Shown here: piece after piece, positions 8,243 to 16,292 of the stretch | Layout of the letters: each line of letters starts with the position of its first letter | Numbering within the stretch: position 1 is the stretch's first letter | Origin: JAHEEL01 sp963700375 | GTDB lineage: Bacteria > Actinomycetota > Acidimicrobiia > Spongiisociales > UBA5794 | Assembly (NCBI GenBank): GCA_963700375.1 | Contig: CAVOXF010000006.1 | Location: forward strand, 186,001 to 250,000 | Direction: 5' to 3' | Length of the DNA stretch: 64,000 bases | Translations under genes and position numbers: made by a program | Notes under the pieces: generated by a model | The model's database searches: none | The model's input: only the letters and a program-made list of their open reading frames with translations | What the model was told of the DNA's origin: nothing

Positions 8243-10468
8243 TCAACTGCGCTCGAGCCATTCTGCATCGTCGCCGAGCAGCGTCTGTATCTCCACCGCC
8301 AACACGGGATGGTTGGCGAGATCCGGATCGCTCTGAACCAGAGCAAACGCCTCGCGCCGAGCTTCGACGAGCACCTCGACATCGCGGAGGAGATCAGCAA
8401 GCCGAAGGTCGGTCATACCGGATTGGCGCGCGCCAAAGACCGTTCCCTGCCCCCGGATCCGCATGTCCTCCTCGGCGAGAAGAAACCCGTCCGTCGTGGA
8501 CACCATCGCCTCAATCCGTGCCTCGCCGTCGCTCGTCTTCGCATCTGCCACGAGAAGACAGGTCGCCGGGTGCGTTCCGCGCCCGACGCGACCTCGGAGT
8601 TGGTGAAGCTGACTGAGGCCGAACCGATCAGCGTCCTCGATGACCATCACCGTCGCGTTTGGCACGTCGATGCCCACTTCGATCACGGTCGTTGCGACCA
8701 GAACATCGAGGTCACCGGCCCGGAATCGGTGCATGACGTCGTCCTTGTCGGATGGCTTCAACTGACCGTGGAGCAATCCGAGGCGCAGGTCGGGATACAC
8801 GGATTGCAGGCGCTCGTACTCCGCTACCGCCGACTTGGCCTCGAGCTTCGAAGAATCCTCGACCAGCGGGCACACCACGAACACCTGACGGCCTGCCGCC
8901 GCCTCACTGCGCACGAGCTCCCGCACCATGGAGAGCGACCTGGCGTCCTTGGGAACGTGCCGGGTCTCAACGGGGAGTCGACCGGGAGGCATCTCGTCGA
9001 GGATCGAGACGTCGAGATCGCCGTAGAGGGTCATCGAGAGTGTGCGAGGGATCGGCGTTGCCGTCATGATCAGCAGATCCGGGTCGTGCTCAGATGCCTT
9101 GTCGCGCAACAACACTCTCTGATGAACGCCGAATCGATGCTGCTCGTCCACAACGGCGATGCCGAGTCGAGCGAAGTGCACACCCTCCTGAATCAGCGCG
9201 TGGGTGCCGATCACGATGTCGGCCACGCCATCTGAGATCCACTCGATGACGGAGCCGCGATCGGCGCTTCCTCCGAAGTTCGTGATCGCTCGGTTGGCCG
9301 TGAGGAGGGCGACCCGCACATCCGGGTGGCCCTCGCGAGCGAAGAGGTTGCCGGTCCCCGAGGCGCCCGGACCCCCGTCCGGACCCAGCCTCGCAGCTTC
9401 CAGGGCATCGACGGTTGAGAGGTAGTGCTGTTCGGCGAGGACCTCGGTTGGGGCCATGATCGCGCCCTGGTATCCACCTTGGACTGCCACGAGCAGTGTG
9501 GCGAGCGCAACCACGGTCTTTCCCGATCCCACCTCGCCCTGAAGCAGACGGTGCATCGGGTGTTTCTCGGCGAGGTCTCCCCGGATCTCTTCGATCACCC
9601 GTTCCTGGGCCCCGGTGAGCCGATACGGGAGAGCTCGGCGGAACTGCTCGACGAGAGGACCGTCGATGGTGTGTTCGGCTCCTCGCGACTGGAGTCCCTG
9701 ATGTTGCTTGCGGAGAGCGAGGGCCACTTCGATCCGGAAGAATTCGTCAAAGATCAGACGGGCGCGTGCACGGTCTGACTCCGCGCGGTCGGAGGGGAAG
9801 TGAACGCCGGCGATGGCCTCGTCGCGCCCGACGAGCCCCTGCCGATCGAGGATGTCGGCCGGCACGACTTCGGTGATCGGCCGGGAGCGCCGCAGCGCGT
9901 TGTCCATCGAGACCCGCACCTTGGGAGGGGTGAGGCCTCCAACACTCGGATGGATCGGAACGACCCGCCCGGTAACGAGCGAGTCCTCACCACCGAGCCG
10001 GTCGATGTCCGGTGCCTTCATTTGGAGACTCCGGTTGAAGGTCTCCACCTTCCCGGAGAGCGCGATCTCCTCGCCCTCCCGGATCTTGAGATAGGGGTTG
10101 AACCAGACAGCCCTCAACGTGCTCGTGCCGTCTCCAATGACCGCTTCGACCATCACGCGCTTCTTCGACAGATGCCGGCGCGAGACCCGTTGAACGACTC
10201 CCCCCACCGTGACCTCCCGGCCGAGCGGCACCGCCGATAGATCGAAGAGCTGTGACCGGTCGAGGTATCGACGTGGGGCGTGGAGGAGCAACTGCCCGAC
10301 CGACGCGATTCCGGCTTCGCTCAGCTTCTTCGCCGTGCGCGGACCGACACCCTTGACTCGGTCGATCGGGACGTGGAAGAGATAGGCGAGGGACCGCCCG
10401 GTATTCTGATCGTTGCTTGGTGCCACGGGACCATGATGGTCCCTATCGGCTCGAAGGTCGTTGTTCAC
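8243..10468 (-). CDS. recG: ATP-dependent DNA helicase RecG
   Basis: Branch-migration helicase that remodels stalled forks and Holliday junctions; 741 residues. An N-terminal helix-hairpin-helix and wedge/OB region (about 30-230, with KGVGPRTAKKL) precedes the helicase core: Walker A GEVGSGKTVVA, Walker B DEQHRFGVHQ, motif III TATPIPRT and motif VI QLRGRVGRG. The GTG at 10468 has AGGG 4 nt upstream and gives a 30-residue leader; an in-frame GTG at 10426 is an alternative. The gene is divergent from rpmB over a 44-bp gap. Confidence 0.96.
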   Translation of the reverse strand: MNNDLRADRDHHGPVAPSNDQNTGRSLAYLFHVPIDRVKGVGPRTAKKLSEAGIASVGQLLLHAPRRYLDRSQLFDLSAVPLGREVTVGGVVQRVSRRHLSKKRVMVEAVIGDGTSTLRAVWFNPYLKIREGEEIALSGKVETFNRSLQMKAPDIDRLGGEDSLVTGRVVPIHPSVGGLTPPKVRVSMDNALRRSRPITEVVPADILDRQGLVGRDEAIAGVHFPSDRAESDRARARLIFDEFFRIEVALALRKQHQGLQSRGAEHTIDGPLVEQFRRALPYRLTGAQERVIEEIRGDLAEKHPMHRLLQGEVGSGKTVVALATLLVAVQGGYQGAIMAPTEVLAEQHYLSTVDALEAARLGPDGGPGASGTGNLFAREGHPDVRVALLTANRAITNFGGSADRGSVIEWISDGVADIVIGTHALIQEGVHFARLGIAVVDEQHRFGVHQRVLLRDKASEHDPDLLIMTATPIPRTLSMTLYGDLDVSILDEMPPGRLPVETRHVPKDARSLSMVRELVRSEAAAGRQVFVVCPLVEDSSKLEAKSAVAEYERLQSVYPDLRLGLLHGQLKPSDKDDVMHRFRAGDLDVLVATTVIEVGIDVPNATVMVIEDADRFGLSQLHQLRGRVGRGTHPATCLLVADAKTSDGEARIEAMVSTTDGFLLAEEDMRIRGQGTVFGARQSGMTDLRLADLLRDVEVLVEARREAFALVQSDPDLANHPVLAVEIQTLLGDDAEWLERS

Positions 10469-10512
10469 ACGACCCTGCTAGCCTCCCAGGTCACCTCAGG
10501 AGGTCCTCCCAC

Positions 10513-10701
10513 ATGTCATACCGGTGCGAAGTCTGCGGCAAAGAGCCGTGGTTCGGCAAGCAAGTCAGCTTCTCCCACAAACGCTCCAGCCGCCGGTGGG
10601 TTCCGAACATTCAGCGCATCCGCGTGAAGCACGGCAACAACTCCCGTCGTGCTCGCGTGTGCACGTCCTGCATCAAGGCCGGCAAAGTCGAGAAGGTCTA
10701 G
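10513..10701 (+). CDS. rpmB: 50S ribosomal protein L28 (bL28)
   Basis: 62-residue ribosomal protein with the four-cysteine zinc form: YRCEVCGKEP near the N terminus and VCTSCIKAG near the C terminus. An AGGAGG lies 9 nt before the ATG at 10513; the longer in-frame extension to 10417 crosses the recG start and is rejected. Divergent from recG. Confidence 0.97.
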   Translation: MSYRCEVCGKEPWFGKQVSFSHKRSSRRWVPNIQRIRVKHGNNSRRARVCTSCIKAGKVEKV

Positions 10702-10704
10702 CCC

Positions 10705-10917
10705 GTGCAGGGTGTCGTCAAGGTCTACGACCCGGGTTCCGGTGTCGGCGTGATCGTTCGTGACGACGACCGCTCCGAAGTCTTTCTCCGTCCTGGCTCT
10801 CTCGATGGCTCCATGTTCCGCATGCTCCGCCAGGGACAGCGCGTGATCTTCGACGCCGACGAGGACGCCGGCCGCCTCTATGCCCGCGATCTCCGCTTCG
10901 GGGCAGACGGCTACTAA
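10705..10917 (+). CDS. Small cold-shock-domain-like protein
   Basis: 70 residues starting at a GTG 3 nt after the rpmB stop, so it is translated from the same message. The sequence (GVVKVYDPGSGVGVIVRDD, then EVFLRPGSL and LRQGQRVIFDADED) fits the five-strand cold-shock fold, with K-V-Y-D-P-G-S-G-V-G-V-I in place of RNP1 and EVFL in place of RNP2. The aromatic residues that stack on nucleic acid are mostly missing, so binding may differ from CspA. Function is inferred from fold-like pattern only. Confidence 0.7.
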   Translation: MQGVVKVYDPGSGVGVIVRDDDRSEVFLRPGSLDGSMFRMLRQGQRVIFDADEDAGRLYARDLRFGADGY

Positions 10918-10964
10918 GCCGTAACACGCTCCGGTACACTGACCTCCCGAAGCGAGGAGGAAAC

Positions 10965-11198
10965 GTGGTTCGAGCATATGTCCTGATCCAGACCGACACC
11001 GGCCGAGCCGCCGACGTCGCCGGTGGTATCCGGGGATTGCCCGGCGTCATCTCCACCGAAGCGGTCACCGGCCCGTACGACGTCATCGTGTTCGTAGAAG
11101 CCGAAGATGTCGACGCTCTCGGTCAGCTGGTCGTCAGTGCCGTGCAGCCGGTCGATGGCATCGTCCGCACGCTCACCTGCCCGGTCATCAGGATCTAG
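10965..11198 (+). CDS. Stand-alone Lrp/AsnC ligand-binding (RAM) domain protein
   Basis: 77 residues from a GTG preceded by GAGGAGG. The pattern MVRAYVLIQTDTGRAADVAG, IRGLPGVISTEAVTGPYDVIV and LVVSAVQPVDGIVRTLTCPV is the alpha-beta sandwich of Lrp/AsnC effector domains, without the helix-turn-helix. Such single-domain proteins are common in Actinobacteria and oligomerise; the ligand here is unknown. It lies 47 nt after the cold-shock-like gene and converges on ddl. Confidence 0.85.
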   Translation: MVRAYVLIQTDTGRAADVAGGIRGLPGVISTEAVTGPYDVIVFVEAEDVDALGQLVVSAVQPVDGIVRTLTCPVIRI

Positions 11199-11213
11199 AA
11201 AACGCGTGTCGAC

Positions 11214-12227
11214 CTAGACCGACAGCGCAGAATCCACGAGCTCGTTGCAGAGCTCGGCATAGGTCATGCCGGTCGCTTCCCACATCTTCGGGAATCCAGA
11301 GATCGGCGTGAACCCCGGCATCGTGTTGACCTCGTTGATGAGGAAGCCGCGCCCTTCCCCGACGTAGAAGAAGTCGATCCGGGCCAGACCTCGACACTCG
11401 ATGGCTTCGAACGCGCGGGCTGCGAGGGCGCGTACCTCGTTCATCTGCTTCTCGGGAAGCTGAGCGGGCGCCTCGAATTCACTCGCCTCATCCTCGTACT
11501 TGGAGGTGTAGTCGTACCACTCCCCTGCCGACTTCACCTCGCCCGGCATCGCCGTTCTCGGCCCATCCAGGACCGCGACCTCGATCTCGCGCCCCTGGAT
11601 GAACTCTTCTGCGACGACCTTCTCGCCGTACGCGAGTGCGAGTGCGATGCCGCGCTGCACCTCGTCGGCGGTTGTCGCCTTGCTGATCCCGACGGATGAA
11701 CCAAGCTCAGCAGGCTTCACGAACACCGGTGATCCGAGGTCGTCGAGAATCGCGGCGGCGGTACCGGCCGGATCGGACCGGAACTCGGAACCCCGTACGA
11801 CGCGCCAACGAGATGTCGGGATCCCAGCGGCCTCGAAGATGTGCTTCGCGATGTCCTTGTCCATGGCGAGAGCCGACGGCAGCACACCGCAGCCGACGTA
11901 CGGCTTGCCGGCAATCTCGAACACGCCCTGCATGGTCCCATCTTCGCCGTACGGTCCGTGGAGGACGGGGAAGACGACGTCGTAGTTGACGGCGTCGTCT
12001 CCAACCAGGAGACGTCCGTCCGGCAGGCGCAGGGCGGCGGGGCGACCTTCAGGACGGAACGGGCGGTGGGACGTGTCCGCAATCCACCATCCTCCATCGC
12101 GATCGATGCCGACCGGGATCACGCGATGGTCGGCTTCGACGAGCGCGTCATGGATCGCCACTGCCGACGTACACGAAACGTCATGCTCGGCCGAACGGCC
12201 ACCGAAGAGGAGAAGCACTCGCGCCAT
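11214..12227 (-). CDS. ddl: D-alanine--D-alanine ligase
   Basis: ATP-grasp ligase making the D-Ala-D-Ala dipeptide for peptidoglycan; 337 residues. Motifs are LLLFGGRSAEHDVS at the N terminus, HGPYGEDGTMQG, VFVKPAELGSSVGISKA and the Mg-binding C-terminal INEVNTMPGFTP. The start has a TAATCT box 6 nt upstream. A ddl close to recG, rsmD and coaD is also seen in mycobacteria. Confidence 0.96.
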   Translation of the reverse strand: MARVLLLFGGRSAEHDVSCTSAVAIHDALVEADHRVIPVGIDRDGGWWIADTSHRPFRPEGRPAALRLPDGRLLVGDDAVNYDVVFPVLHGPYGEDGTMQGVFEIAGKPYVGCGVLPSALAMDKDIAKHIFEAAGIPTSRWRVVRGSEFRSDPAGTAAAILDDLGSPVFVKPAELGSSVGISKATTADEVQRGIALALAYGEKVVAEEFIQGREIEVAVLDGPRTAMPGEVKSAGEWYDYTSKYEDEASEFEAPAQLPEKQMNEVRALAARAFEAIECRGLARIDFFYVGEGRGFLINEVNTMPGFTPISGFPKMWEATGMTYAELCNELVDSALSV

Positions 12228-12233
12228 GCGGGC

Positions 12234-12239
12234 AGATTA
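12234..12239 (-). promoter_or_regulatory. Probable -10 box of leaderless ddl transcript
   Basis: TAATCT on the minus strand, 6 nt before the ddl ATG, with no room for a ribosome binding site. Confidence 0.45.
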
Positions 12240-12266
12240 CCGATGACTTCGCGGCACCGGAGGCAC

Positions 12267-13064
12267 TCAGCCGGGCTGTTCGTCCGACAGACGTCGGTCG
12301 AGCGAGATCGCATGGAAGCCACCGTCAACGTGCACGATCTCGCCGGTGGTCGCAAGCGCCCAATCCGAGAGCAGCACACAGGCCATCCGCGCAACCGGAT
12401 CGGCATCGTGGATATCCCACCGCAGTGGCGCACGCTCATGCCAGGCATCGATGAACTCGTCGATGCCGGGAATCGACTTCGCCGCCACTGTTGCGAGAGG
12501 TCCCGCGGCGACGGCGTTGACACGAATCCGGTCGTCGCCGAGGTAGCGGGCGAGGTATCGGGTCACCGACTGGAGCGCCGACTTCGAGACGCCCATCCAG
12601 TCGTACGCCGGCCAGGCCGTCGAGTTGTCGAAGTCCAGCGTGACGAGGGAGCCACCGCCGGCGGCTCGCATCAGCGGAAGGAGTCCGACCGCCAGCGTCT
12701 TGTACGAGAATGCCGATGTCAGAAACGCCGTCGCGGCTGACTCCGCCGGCGTGCTGAGGAAGTTGCCGCCCAAGGCGTCATCCGGCGCATACGCGATCGC
12801 ATGGAGTGCGCCATCGACCGCTCCCCACCGTTCCCCGAGATCGGCGACCAGCGCATCCATGTGCGTTGGATCGTTGATGTCGAGTTCGAGGACCGGAGGT
12901 GCATCCGGCAGGCGTTTCGCGGAGCGTTCAGTGAGTCGAATCGCTCGTCCGAATCCGGTGAGCACGATCTCTGCGCCTTGCTCCTGGGCGATGCGCGCGA
13001 CATGCCACACGATCGAGTCATCGGTGAGGACACCGGTGATGACCAGCCGTTTTCCGTTCAGCAT
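12267..13064 (-). CDS. fabI: Enoyl-[acyl-carrier-protein] reductase (NADH), FabI/InhA type
   Basis: Final reductase of the FAS-II elongation cycle; 265 residues. The N terminus LNGKRLVITGVLTDDSI is the modified Rossmann loop of FabI/InhA, VARIAQEQGAEIVLTGF is very close to the InhA pattern, and PAYDWMGVSKSAL supplies the Tyr-x6-Lys catalytic pair, followed by VNAVAAGPLATVA. The ATG at 13064 has AGGAG 6 nt upstream; the long in-frame extension to 13460 runs antiphase through the next gene and is rejected. No fabG (mabA) neighbour is present, unlike in mycobacteria. Confidence 0.94.
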   Translation of the reverse strand: MLNGKRLVITGVLTDDSIVWHVARIAQEQGAEIVLTGFGRAIRLTERSAKRLPDAPPVLELDINDPTHMDALVADLGERWGAVDGALHAIAYAPDDALGGNFLSTPAESAATAFLTSAFSYKTLAVGLLPLMRAAGGGSLVTLDFDNSTAWPAYDWMGVSKSALQSVTRYLARYLGDDRIRVNAVAAGPLATVAAKSIPGIDEFIDAWHERAPLRWDIHDADPVARMACVLLSDWALATTGEIVHVDGGFHAISLDRRLSDEQPG

Positions 13065-13108
13065 GCCGTACTCCTTGCCCCACGGGCGGGTCATCCTAGG
13101 GACGGAGA

Positions 13109-13474
13109 TCAATTCACGTTGGACCAGGCGCGAAAGCCCAGGCCCATGACGAACAACAAGAGGACGCCGTACCAGAGAGCCGGTCGCTTCGCGAGTTGAG
13201 CGCGGTACACGTAGGCGAGGCTGAACGTGAACGCAATCAGGATGCCGTAGAACACATGAAACCCATTCAGCGGTCGCAACCCGTAGAGGTAGAGGGACAC
13301 GCCGGCAGCGACCTGGATCAGCATCGCAACGGTGGCGATGGCGACCGCAACCCCGAACGCCCGCCCCGGCTTCCTCCGGAGGATCGCAAGCCCGAGGCCC
13401 CACAGCCCAACAACCCCGGTCGCCACGATCGCGACCCACACCCAGTGCGCGTGGAACCAATGGATGGTGCTCAT
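13109..13474 (-). CDS. Conserved four-helix membrane protein
   Basis: 121 residues with four predicted membrane segments (roughly 12-32, 40-60, 70-88 and 98-115) and a His-rich start MSTIHWFHAHWVW. No catalytic motif was recognised. A GAGGAG lies 9 nt before the ATG. It is 44 nt upstream of fabI in the same direction, so co-transcription is possible, but nothing links it to fatty-acid synthesis. Confidence 0.75.
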   Translation of the reverse strand: MSTIHWFHAHWVWVAIVATGVVGLWGLGLAILRRKPGRAFGVAVAIATVAMLIQVAAGVSLYLYGLRPLNGFHVFYGILIAFTFSLAYVYRAQLAKRPALWYGVLLLFVMGLGFRAWSNVN

Positions 13475-13571
13475 GTGGGCCGTCTCCTCACGTGCGAGAG
13501 GTTAGGGATGGGACGGTGGCTGAGTGGTCCCGCTCGCGAAATCGCAAGCGAGCCGGTCCCCGCGCCGCTAC

Positions 13572-13577
13572 TACCGT
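13572..13577 (+). promoter_or_regulatory. Probable -10 box of leaderless methyltransferase transcript
   Basis: TACCGT lies 7 nt before the ATG at 13585, with no ribosome binding site between them. Confidence 0.35.
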
Positions 13578-13584
13578 GCTCCCC

Positions 13585-14793
13585 ATGCCAGAACTCACCA
13601 TTGACGGGATCGCGCACGGGGGCGAGGCGGTCGGCCGCCTCGACGGCAAGGCCTGCTTCGTCGCTGGGGCGATGCCGGGCGAACTGGTCGAGGTGGACGT
13701 GATTCGCGAGAAACGCCGGTGGACGCGGGCACGTCTCACCCGAGTCCTCGAGGTGTCACCCGACCGGGTGGAGCCCCCGTGCCCCGCATTCGGCAGGTGC
13801 GGCGGCTGCACCTGGCAGTACGCGACGTATGAGCGCCAACTCGAGTGGAAGCGTGAGGTCGTTGCCGGCCAACTCGCACACCTCGGCAGGCTCGACGGCA
13901 TCGACGTCCGGCCGACGATCGCCCCCGGATCTCCCTTCGCCTATCGCAACCGCATGGACTTCGCCGTGTCGGACGGTCACCCGGCTCTGCACGAACAGTC
14001 TTCCAGCCGACTCGTCGCCCTCAACGCCTGCCCGCTACTCGGGCCGGATCTCGCCGAGCGGTTCGCGGCGCTCGGCGATCTCACCGGCGTGCGCAAGGTC
14101 ATCCTCCGGTCCGGTGTGAACACCGGCGATCAGCTCATCTTGATCGAAGGCCGCGCTCCCAACCAGGCGTCGGCATGGGAGGCGTCGGTGGTGGTGAGGT
14201 CGCACGACGACCTCCACACGCTCCGCGGCCGGCCATGGCTCGAAGAAGAGATCGACGGCGTGCGCTTCCGGATCCCCGCCGGTTCGTTCTTCCAGGTCAA
14301 CACGGCAGGCGCCGCCACCCTCGTCGCGCTCGTCACTGCGGCAGCAGGGGTAACGGCGGATGACATCCTGCTCGACGGCTACGCCGGCGTCGGCCTCTTC
14401 GCCGCGACCGTCGGCCGGACGGCGCGCCATGTCGTGACGATCGACTCGGAGAAGGCATCGTTCCGGGCCATCGCAGGCAATCTGGAAGCGGCCATTCCGG
14501 GTCGGTTCCAGTCGATGCTCGGAGGGTTCGAGACAACGGCTGCGGCGGTGAAAGACCGGTGGGATGTCGCAATCGTCGACCCGCCCCGTGCGGGTCTCGG
14601 GGCGGTGGGGGTCGAAGCCGTGACGCGTACTGCTGCGCGGACGATCGTGCTGGTTTCCTGTGATCCGGCATCGCTTGCACGTGACGCCGGGTTGTTGACG
14701 ACCGCCGGATATCGACTCGACTGGGTGCAACCGGTTGACCTCTTCCCACAGACCTATCACGTGGAGACGGTCGCCCGATTCGAGCTGCGGTAG
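13585..14793 (+). CDS. RNA uracil-C5 methyltransferase, TrmA/RlmD (RumA) family
   Basis: SAM-dependent m5U methyltransferase of rRNA or tRNA, 402 residues. It has an N-terminal TRAM domain (IDGIAHGGEAVGRLDGK), a Fe-S cysteine set C66-x5-C72-x2-C75 in CPAFGRCGGCTWQ with a later Cys, then SAM motif LDGYAGVGLFA, substrate motif IVDPPRAGLG and the catalytic cysteine in VSCDPASLARD. The ATG at 13585 was chosen because homology starts there; the upstream extension to 13492 is Arg-rich and contains the promoter. Which uracil is modified cannot be told from the sequence. Confidence 0.92.
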   Translation: MPELTIDGIAHGGEAVGRLDGKACFVAGAMPGELVEVDVIREKRRWTRARLTRVLEVSPDRVEPPCPAFGRCGGCTWQYATYERQLEWKREVVAGQLAHLGRLDGIDVRPTIAPGSPFAYRNRMDFAVSDGHPALHEQSSSRLVALNACPLLGPDLAERFAALGDLTGVRKVILRSGVNTGDQLILIEGRAPNQASAWEASVVVRSHDDLHTLRGRPWLEEEIDGVRFRIPAGSFFQVNTAGAATLVALVTAAAGVTADDILLDGYAGVGLFAATVGRTARHVVTIDSEKASFRAIAGNLEAAIPGRFQSMLGGFETTAAAVKDRWDVAIVDPPRAGLGAVGVEAVTRTAARTIVLVSCDPASLARDAGLLTTAGYRLDWVQPVDLFPQTYHVETVARFELR

Positions 14794-14797
14794 TCGG

Positions 14798-15430
14798 CTA
14801 GATCTCGTCGACGAGCTTCTGACGCTTCGCTTCGTACTCGTCGTCGTCGAGGATTCCGTCGCTGTGGAGTTGCTTGAGGCGCTGGAGGCGCTCGGTCGCA
14901 TCCGCAGGCGCCTCGACAAAGGTGCCCCCGCCATCCATCTGGACGGAACGCGCCTCACGAGTCTTGTAGAGGAGGGCGGCGAAAGCATCTGGATGCGGAA
15001 TATTCGCAAACTTGCTCTGGCCGCTCAACCCCGCCGACTCAACCAAGAGGTCGCCGGCGCCCATCATGCGCTCGATCATGGACTGGCTGAAGTTGACGTT
15101 GGTGATGCGTTCGAGCGGAATCTCGATGCCCGACTTCGCGACCAATCCCGACCGAGTGATGAGCCGCTGATTGGTGAGGACGTAGTACGTCGTGAGCCAA
15201 CTCACGATCGGACGGACGACAAACCAGATCGCGGCGCCAATAACCGCGAAGGTGAGCGCCCACTGGACCCAGCTCCAGGCATCACCCTCGGGGATGATCC
15301 ATGCAATGAGTCCGATCACGACGAGGGCGAGGGCGAACCAGCCGATCGGGATGATTAACAGCTTCCAGTGCTGACGGAACGAGGTGACAACCACCTCGCC
15401 TTCGCTGAGTGAGTCTTCAGGCCATGCCAT
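14798..15430 (-). CDS. Membrane protein with bacterial PH domain and C-terminal SHOCT domain
   Basis: 210 residues. Two hydrophobic segments (about 22-42 and 50-75) precede a PH-like (bPH2) domain with the typical TTYYVLTNQRLITRSGL and IPLERITNVNFSQS. The last 35 residues form a SHOCT module: RLKQLHSDGILDDDEYEAK, typical of short oligomerisation domains. The ATG at 15430 has a TATGAT box 6 nt upstream; the extension to 15961 lies in the non-coding gap and is rejected. Function unknown. Converges closely on the methyltransferase (4-nt gap). Confidence 0.88.
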   Translation of the reverse strand: MAWPEDSLSEGEVVVTSFRQHWKLLIIPIGWFALALVVIGLIAWIIPEGDAWSWVQWALTFAVIGAAIWFVVRPIVSWLTTYYVLTNQRLITRSGLVAKSGIEIPLERITNVNFSQSMIERMMGAGDLLVESAGLSGQSKFANIPHPDAFAALLYKTREARSVQMDGGGTFVEAPADATERLQRLKQLHSDGILDDDEYEAKRQKLVDEI

Positions 15431-15436
15431 GCCGCC

Positions 15437-15442
15437 ATCATA
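15437..15442 (-). promoter_or_regulatory. Probable -10 box of leaderless PH/SHOCT transcript
   Basis: TATGAT on the minus strand, 6 nt before the ATG at 15430; a near-consensus -10 hexamer with no space for a ribosome binding site. Confidence 0.5.
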
Positions 15443-15468
15443 GCCGAACGGAGCGATTTGGCCCAGAC

Positions 15469-15505
15469 GCGAGAAACCCCGAGAAAGCTTGCGCCCCCTC
15501 GGGGT
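15469..15505. repeat. Copy 1 of GCGAGAAACCCCGAG repeat with hairpin
   Basis: The 15-bp unit at 15469-15483 is identical to the one at 15970-15984. ACCCCGAG (15476-15483) pairs with CTCGGGGT (15498-15505), giving an 8-bp stem and a 14-nt loop. No T-run follows on the plus strand. Confidence 0.6.
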
Positions 15506-15818
15506 GTTCCCGTCCGGCGAACCCGGCCCCGAGAGGCCGCCTCCGTCGGTACGAGCGGCCTTGCGACCGTTCGCGTCCCACCGTTCGACCGAAGCCGTCC
15601 GGCAAGGTGTCCTTCCACCCGAACCCGACCCGAAGGCCGTTCCCGGTGGCCCCTTGCGGAGCCGACGCCGCCCCTTTCGGGGGGTGCCAGGTCGGACGAT
15701 CCCTTCACCCTTTCGGGGTCCGGGCCGACCCTTGCGGGCCGGTTGTCTCCGTTCCGGTCTCCCGTCCCGGCGACAACCAGAAGGTACGGGATCAGAACGC
15801 GTACGTCCAGCCGAAACG

Positions 15819-15854
15819 CTCCTGAGTTTTCGCGGGCGATCAGGAGTTTTCGCG
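15819..15854. repeat. Inverted repeat plus 11-bp direct repeat
   Basis: CTCCTGA (15819-15825) and TCAGGAG (15840-15846) form a 7-bp stem followed by TTTT. The sequence GAGTTTTCGCG occurs at 15824-15834 and again at 15844-15854, exactly 20 bp apart. It could be a weak terminator read on the plus strand, or a pair of protein-binding sites on one DNA face. Confidence 0.5.
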
Positions 15855-15910
15855 AGGAAGGTGAGCCACGAGCTACGGGCCCGAACGAGTGGCCGAGTAC
15901 GCACGCGCAT

Positions 15911-15937
15911 GTCCCCCGGCCAAAGAGATGGGGGGAC
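15911..15937. repeat. 7-bp perfect inverted repeat
   Basis: GTCCCCC (15911-15917) and GGGGGAC (15931-15937) form a GC-only stem with a 13-nt loop, in the middle of the structured gap. Confidence 0.5.
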
Positions 15938-15969
15938 GCGGACGAGCGCCCGGGCCCGCATCTCTCCGC

Positions 15970-16020
15970 GCGAGAAACCCCGAGGGAGTTTGGCTTTCGC
16001 CTCGCCCTCTCGGGGTTCTC
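15970..16020. repeat. Copy 2 of GCGAGAAACCCCGAG repeat with long hairpin
   Basis: The unit at 15970-15984 pairs with CCCTCTCGGGGTTCTC (16005-16020) through GAGAA/TTCTC and CCCCGAG/CTCGGGG with one bulged base, giving a stem of more than ten pairs. It is the most stable hairpin in the gap and shares its left arm with copy 1, 501 bp away. Confidence 0.6.
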
Positions 16021-16264
16021 AATCGAAACAGCTTGCACCATTTCGACGTGCCTTCGACTCCAGCTTGCGCCATTGTCTCCGGCGTGGCCCGGTTCCTCCG
16101 AGCTCCGGTTTGACCCTTTGCCCTTTGGCCGTTGCCTGCCCGCTCGGAACCCCAGAGCTCCGGTCGGACGCCGCTCCGCCTCTCGACGGTGCGATGTGAC
16201 GGTTCGGGATCTGGGCGGCCCCGGCCGTCACCGGCCTCCCACCCCGAAGAGCGAGTCGCCGTGC

Positions 16265-16292
16265 CGGAGAACCGACCGAAGCCGATTCTCCG
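16265..16292. repeat. 7-bp perfect inverted repeat
   Basis: CGGAGAA (16265-16271) and TTCTCCG (16286-16292) form a stem with a 14-nt loop. Confidence 0.45.

Noticed and set aside
13512..13585. tRNA-like stretch before the RNA methyltransferase
   Set aside because: GGTGGCTGAGTGGT resembles a tRNA-Ser D arm, but no acceptor or T-arm pairing follows; the small hairpin CTCGC/GCGAG is not an anticodon arm.
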